From Acetobacteraceae bacterium (lineage in GTDB: Bacteria; Pseudomonadota; Alphaproteobacteria; Acetobacterales; Acetobacteraceae): a stretch of 8,866 bases of DNA. Where the stretch lies: positions 1 through 8,866 of the forward strand of contig JANXRT010000289.1 of assembly GCA_025356735.1 (NCBI GenBank), in the 5' to 3' direction. Position numbers and translations under genes: made by a program. The notes beneath the pieces were generated by a model that was not told the origin of the DNA, made no database searches, and worked only from the letters and a program-made list of their open reading frames with translations. Positions 5,464 through 8,866 of the stretch are shown here, in pieces (position 1 is the stretch's first letter; each line of letters opens with the position of its first letter).

Positions 5464-6798
5464 TCAGGCGCCGGCCAGCATCAGGCCCTCGATCCGCAAC
5501 GTCGGGGCGTCGGTGCCGCGGCGGAACACCAGGTCGTTGGCCGGCGTCAGGTTGGCGAACATGTCGATCAGGTTGCCGGCAACGGTGATCTCGGCGATCG
5601 GCTCCGCCAGCTCGCCGTTGCGGATCATGAAGCCGGCGGCGCCGCGCGAATAGTCGCCGGTCAGGCCGTTCACTCCCATGCCGATCAGCTCGGTCAGATA
5701 GATACCTTCCGTGATGTCGGCCATCAGCTCGGCCGGGCTGAGCGTTCCGGGCGACATATAGAGGTTGCTTGGCGACGGGCTTGGCGGGCCGGAGGTGCCG
5801 CGGGCGGCATGACCGGTCGAGGTCAGTCCAAGCTGGCGTGCGGACCGGCTGTCCAGCAGCCAGCTCATCAGCACGCCATCCTCCACCAGTTTTCGAGCCC
5901 GCGTGGGAGTGCCCTCGCCGTCGAAGATGCGGGAACGCAGGCCGCGATGGCGGCGCGGGTCGTCGTGGATATCGACGCCGTCGGGCAGGATCTTTTGGCC
6001 CATGCGGTCCTTCAGGAACGAGGTGCCGCGCGCCACGCCAGCCCCGTTGATCGCCCCCACGAGATGGCCGAGCAGGCCGCCGGACACACGCGGATCATAG
6101 ACCACGGTGTATTTGCCGGTTTTCGGCCGGGTCGGGTTGAGCCGTGTCACCGCCCGGCCGCCCGCCGACCGGCCGATCGCCTCGGGATCGTCGAGGTCGG
6201 ACAGATGGACCGCGCTGGTGTAGTCGTAATCGCGCTGCATGCCGGTGCCCGTGCCGGCCAGCGCCACCGCTGATACCGAATGGCTGGTCCGCACCGACCG
6301 GCCGGAAAACCCCGCCGAGGTCACGAGGTAGCCGACCGAGCGCCCGTAGCTGGCATCGCCGCCCTCGGAGTTGGTGACGCCGGCGACCGAGCGCGCAGCA
6401 TCCTCGGCGGCGGCGGCACGCGCGATCAGGTGTTCCGTGGTCGGCTCGGTGGGGTCCTCAAGGTCGAGCATCGCTGCCTCGGGCGGGGTCATCGTTTCCG
6501 CCAACCCGGCCTCGGAATCCTCGGGCACCACCCGTGCCATGGCGACGGCGCGCTCGGCCAGCGCCTTGAAGCCGGCCGGATCAATCGTGGTCGAGGACAC
6601 CATCGCGACGTGGTCGCCGACAAACACGCGCAAGCCCAGATCTCGGCCCTCGGAGCGCTCGACCTGCTCGGTGGCGCCGAGCCGGCGGGCGACCGACAGC
6701 GAGGCGCCGGAGAACAGTACCGCATCGGCGGCATCGGCGCCGGCGTGGCGGGCCTGTGCGATGAGGTCGGCGAGGAGGTTGGCCGTGGTTTCGCTCAT
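5464..6798 (-). CDS. pmbA: PmbA/TldE, subunit of the TldD/TldE metalloprotease
   Basis: 444 residues, close to the E. coli protein (450). PmbA (TldE) is the partner of the zinc protease TldD; together they degrade unfolded peptides, and in some bacteria mature peptide antibiotics or process the CcdA antitoxin. Seen: no HExxxH zinc motif, which separates it from TldD, plus the conserved FDGEGTPTR (292-300), the loop RGTSGPPSPSPSNLY (333-347), TGDYSRGAAGFMIRNGE (380-396) and EITVAGNLIDMF (403-414). These blocks match PmbA closely. The start at 6798 has CAGGA 2-4 nt and AAGGG about 12 nt upstream, neither ideal, but the N-terminal sequence fits. TldD is not in the window and should lie elsewhere. 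The gene follows the M16 peptidase in the same direction, separated by 147 bp that is mostly an inverted-repeat element, so read-through is uncertain. Confidence 0.93.
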   Translation of the reverse strand: MSETTANLLADLIAQARHAGADAADAVLFSGASLSVARRLGATEQVERSEGRDLGLRVFVGDHVAMVSSTTIDPAGFKALAERAVAMARVVPEDSEAGLAETMTPPEAAMLDLEDPTEPTTEHLIARAAAAEDAARSVAGVTNSEGGDASYGRSVGYLVTSAGFSGRSVRTSHSVSAVALAGTGTGMQRDYDYTSAVHLSDLDDPEAIGRSAGGRAVTRLNPTRPKTGKYTVVYDPRVSGGLLGHLVGAINGAGVARGTSFLKDRMGQKILPDGVDIHDDPRRHRGLRSRIFDGEGTPTRARKLVEDGVLMSWLLDSRSARQLGLTSTGHAARGTSGPPSPSPSNLYMSPGTLSPAELMADITEGIYLTELIGMGVNGLTGDYSRGAAGFMIRNGELAEPIAEITVAGNLIDMFANLTPANDLVFRRGTDAPTLRIEGLMLAGA

Positions 6799-6818
6799 AT
6801 CCTGCTTGCCCTTGGTTT

Positions 6819-6945
6819 AGAAGGAAGCATGGGGCTCTGCCCCAAACCCCGCCAGGATAGCGTCCTGGAGCGCCTAACTTAGTAAAGGGGTCACAAGGGG
6901 CGACGGCCCCTTGGCGGGGTCCAGGGGCAGAGCCCCTAGCCTTCT
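6819..6945. repeat. 127-bp compound inverted-repeat element (REP/MITE-like)
   Basis: The outer arms are imperfect inverted repeats: AGAAGG, a few variable bases, GGGGCTCTGCCCC (left 6831-6843; right as its complement 6924-6936), three or four variable bases, then CCCCGCCA. Inside lie a 6-bp stem CCAGGA/TCCTGG (6852-6868), an AT-rich 9-bp palindrome CTAACTTAG near the centre (6874-6882), and a perfect 8-bp stem CAAGGGGC/GCCCCTTG with a 4-nt loop (6894-6913). Each outer arm also folds on itself (GGGGC, 3 nt, GCCCC). It has no coding capacity and ends directly against the stop codon of the M16 gene. I recall GGGGCTCTGCCCC-type intergenic repeats as frequent in Acetobacteraceae. Whether it is multicopy here cannot be seen from one copy. 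Confidence 0.65.
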
Positions 6946-8217
6946 TTAGGCCGCCAACTGCCCCGCAATCGTATCCAGTGCCGGAATGCGTGTCCCCGGT
7001 CCCATCGTCGCCAAGGTCGGCGCCGCGCGGAACAGCCCAGCCGCCGCGCGGACCACGTCATCGGTGGTGACCGCGGTGATCTTGGCCACGGTCTCGGCGG
7101 TTGGAATGATCCGCCCGAAGATCTGCACCTGCCGGGCAAGCTGCTCGCAGCGGCTGCCGGTGCTTTCCAGCGACATCAGCAGACTGGCCTTGACCTGGGC
7201 GCGGGCGCGGGCGAGTTCGGCCTCCGTCACGCCGAGCTGGACCTTTCGAAGCTCCTCCAACGCTACAGGCATCAGCTCGGCGGCCTCGGACTCGCCGGTG
7301 CCGGCGTAGATGCCGAACAGCCCGGCATCCATGTAGGGCTGGGCGAAGCTGTAGATTGAATACACCAGCCCGCGCTTTTCGCGGATTTCCTGGAACAGCC
7401 GCGACGACATGCCGCCGCCCAGCAACGTGGACAGCAACAGCGTCGGATAGTAGTCGGCGTGGCCGTAGCCGACCGCGGGGAAGCCGAGCACGATATGGAC
7501 CTGGTCGAGCTCGCGCGCTTCCCGAAACTCGCCGCCCTTGTACAAGCCAGCCTCGGGCGGACCAGCGGGGGCGGTCGGCAAATCGGCGAAATGGCGTTGG
7601 GCGAGATCGACGATGGCCTCATGGGTCAGCGCGCCGGCGGCGGCGAGCACGACGTTGCCGGCCGAATAGTGGCGGCGCATGTAGCCCATCAGCGTGGTCC
7701 GCGGCATGGCGCGGATGCCGTCCTCGGTGCCGAGCACGGGGCGCCCCATCGGCTGACTGGGGAAGGCAGCTTCCTGAAAGTGGTCGAAGATGATGTCGTC
7801 GGGCGTGTCGTTGGCCTGGCCGATCTCCTGCAGGATGACGCCGCGCTCGCGCTCCAGCTCCTCCGGATCGAAGGTCGAGTGGGTCAGGATGTCGCCGATT
7901 ATGTCTGCACCGAGTGCGGTGTCTTCTTTCAGCACCTTGACGTAGTAGGCGGTCTGCTCACGCGCCGTGTAGGCGTTGATCTGGCCGCCGACCGCTTCGA
8001 TCTCCTCGGCAATGCCGGCAGCGCTGCGGCGCTCGGTGCCCTTGAAGGCCATGTGCTCCAGAAAATGCGAAACGCCGTTTTCCGCCGCGGTCTCGTGCCT
8101 GGTGCCGGTCGCGACATAAGCGCCGAGGGAGACGGTCTCGACCCGGTCCATGCGCTCGGTGACGATCGTAAGGCCGGAGGGCAGCTTGGTAAGCTGGATG
8201 TTCTTGGCGCTGGGCAC
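6946..8217 (-). CDS. M16 family zinc metallopeptidase, mitochondrial-processing-peptidase-like
   Basis: 423 residues, the usual length for single-chain alphaproteobacterial relatives of the mitochondrial processing peptidase beta subunit. Seen: inverted zinc motif HFLEH (His51, Glu54, His55), third ligand Glu131 in VILQEIGQANDTPDD exactly 75 residues further on, and in the second half the REKRGLVYSIYS motif (279-290), whose Arg282 and Tyr286 correspond to the conserved R/Y pair that completes the active site in this family. It is therefore an active-type protease. It has no obvious signal peptide, so cytoplasmic or peripheral. The start is GTG at 8217, supported by AAAGGA about 7 nt upstream. 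It begins 28 bp after the threonine synthase stop, a pairing I remember as common in alphaproteobacteria. Natural substrates of such bacterial enzymes are mostly unknown. Confidence 0.92.
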   Translation of the reverse strand: MPSAKNIQLTKLPSGLTIVTERMDRVETVSLGAYVATGTRHETAAENGVSHFLEHMAFKGTERRSAAGIAEEIEAVGGQINAYTAREQTAYYVKVLKEDTALGADIIGDILTHSTFDPEELERERGVILQEIGQANDTPDDIIFDHFQEAAFPSQPMGRPVLGTEDGIRAMPRTTLMGYMRRHYSAGNVVLAAAGALTHEAIVDLAQRHFADLPTAPAGPPEAGLYKGGEFREARELDQVHIVLGFPAVGYGHADYYPTLLLSTLLGGGMSSRLFQEIREKRGLVYSIYSFAQPYMDAGLFGIYAGTGESEAAELMPVALEELRKVQLGVTEAELARARAQVKASLLMSLESTGSRCEQLARQVQIFGRIIPTAETVAKITAVTTDDVVRAAAGLFRAAPTLATMGPGTRIPALDTIAGQLAA

Positions 8218-8245
8218 TCGTTTTTCCTTTTAGGAGAGAGCGGGA

Positions 8246-8866
8246 TCAGGCGGCGTTGCGGCGAACGGAGCCACGAACGGCGGCCTCGACGGCGGCAAGC
8301 TCGGCGGCAACCACGGAAAAACGCTCGGGACGGTGATATAGGTCGGCGAGGCGCTGCGGCAATGCCGGGCGCTCGCCGGTGGCGAGCTCCACCGCATCGG
8401 GGAACTTGGCGGGGTGGGCCGTCGCCATGGCGATGGTCGGCACGCCGTGCGGCGGGTTGATCCGGGCGGCGGCGATGCCGATCGCGGTGTGCGGGTCAGC
8501 GAGGTAGTGGCAGGTTGCGCGCAGCCGGCGGATTTCGGCCTCGGTTCCGGCATCGTCCAGCGCGTGGCCATGGAACAGCGTTTTGGCGCGGTGCCAGGCC
8601 GGATCGGGCACCGTCATGCGGCCAGTGGCACGGAAATCCACCATCGCGGCGGCGGTGGCAGCCGGATCGCGATCCAGGATCTCGAACAGCAGGCGTTCGA
8701 AATTGGAGCTGACCTGGATGTCCATGCTCGGCGACAAGCTGGATTCCACCGGACGCATCGACATGTCGTTGGCCGAGAAGAACCGCGGCAGGATGTCGTT
8801 GCGGTTGGAGCCGATGGTCAGCCTTGCCACCGGCAGGCCGATGCGCCGCGCCGCCCAGGCGGCGAG
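8246..8866 (-). CDS. thrC: threonine synthase, C-terminal part (5' end outside the window)
   Basis: PLP-dependent enzyme converting O-phospho-L-homoserine to L-threonine, the last step of threonine synthesis. The 206 C-terminal residues are visible in an open frame that runs to the window edge. Seen: ARRIGLPVARLTIGSNRNDILPRFF, the stretch following the PLP-binding half; MDIQVSSNFERLLFEIL, the strongly conserved MDI..PSNFERL block; and DPHTAIGIAAA followed by ATAHPAKFPDAV, matching DPHTA and ATAHPAKFP near the C-terminus of the family. A GTG at 8830 is internal, not a start, since conserved sequence continues upstream of it. The stop is 28 bp before the M16 peptidase gene, so the two are probably one transcript. 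Confidence 0.95.
   Translation of the reverse strand, partial: LAAWAARRIGLPVARLTIGSNRNDILPRFFSANDMSMRPVESSLSPSMDIQVSSNFERLLFEILDRDPAATAAAMVDFRATGRMTVPDPAWHRAKTLFHGHALDDAGTEAEIRRLRATCHYLADPHTAIGIAAARINPPHGVPTIAMATAHPAKFPDAVELATGERPALPQRLADLYHRPERFSVVAAELAAVEAAVRGSVRRNAA

Noticed and set aside
4533..5588. 351-codon plus-strand open frame antisense to the Tim44-like gene
   Set aside because: Low-complexity Ala/Gly/Arg composition, no recognisable domain, and the opposite strand has a signal peptide, a membrane helix and a Tim44-like domain.
5783..5800. Pro/Ser-rich stretch in PmbA as a low-complexity insertion
   Set aside because: RGTSGPPSPSPSNLY matches a conserved loop of the PmbA family, so nothing has been inserted.
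5449..6273. 274-codon plus-strand open frame antisense to pmbA
   Set aside because: The minus strand encodes conserved PmbA motifs throughout; the antisense product has none.
6894..6913. 8-bp GC-rich stem as a Rho-independent terminator for the M16 gene
   Set aside because: Downstream on the minus strand the RNA reads GACCCCUUUAC, without a real U-tract; it is better explained as part of the compound repeat.
7459..8460. 333-codon plus-strand open frame antisense to the M16 peptidase and thrC
   Set aside because: It spans two well-supported genes and has shadow-type composition with no domain.

Overview
The window is GC-rich bacterial chromosome, densely packed with ordinary core and catabolic genes. 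I see no phage, insertion-sequence, CRISPR, tRNA or rRNA signal. Gene content and style point to an alphaproteobacterium: an isovaleryl-CoA dehydrogenase, a 423-residue single-chain M16 processing-type peptidase directly behind threonine synthase, PmbA, and a Tim44-like protein. A GC-rich intergenic inverted repeat at 6819-6945 built on GGGGCTCTGCCCC resembles repeats I remember from Acetobacteraceae (Rhodospirillales). That family-level placement is from memory and only moderately secure.

Left part (1-4447). An isovaleryl-CoA dehydrogenase gene (minus strand, 3' end outside the window) is divergent from a plus-strand run: an ACSF2-like acyl-CoA synthetase (984-2750), a short-chain dehydrogenase/reductase 21 bp later (2772-3602), and a fumarylacetoacetate-hydrolase-family protein 62 bp later (3665-4447). 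The 124-bp divergent intergenic region holds a 21-bp near-perfect palindrome (901-921), a reasonable operator candidate. The set suggests acyl-CoA or branched-chain acid catabolism. The dehydrogenase acts on isovaleryl-CoA in leucine breakdown, and the ligase could supply it or a related acyl-CoA. The roles of the SDR and the hydrolase in this pathway are not shown by the sequence. The ribosome binding sites of both the SDR and the hydrolase genes lie in inverted repeats, which suggests translational coupling or control.

Right part (4452-8866), all on the minus strand and converging on the left run with only 4 bp between stop codons. In transcription order: threonine synthase (5' end outside the window), an M16 zinc metallopeptidase with a GTG start, the 127-bp inverted-repeat element, PmbA (the non-metal partner of the TldD/TldE protease), and a signal-peptide-bearing, membrane-anchored Tim44-like protein. 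The last gene has a possible promoter of its own (TATATA) next to a 9-bp stem-loop.

I did not find a convincing previously undescribed system. The items most worth a second look are the compound inverted-repeat element between the M16 and pmbA genes, the palindrome in the divergent promoter region, and the hairpin that joins the synthetase stop codon to the SDR ribosome binding site. All other long open frames antisense to these genes look like GC-rich shadows.
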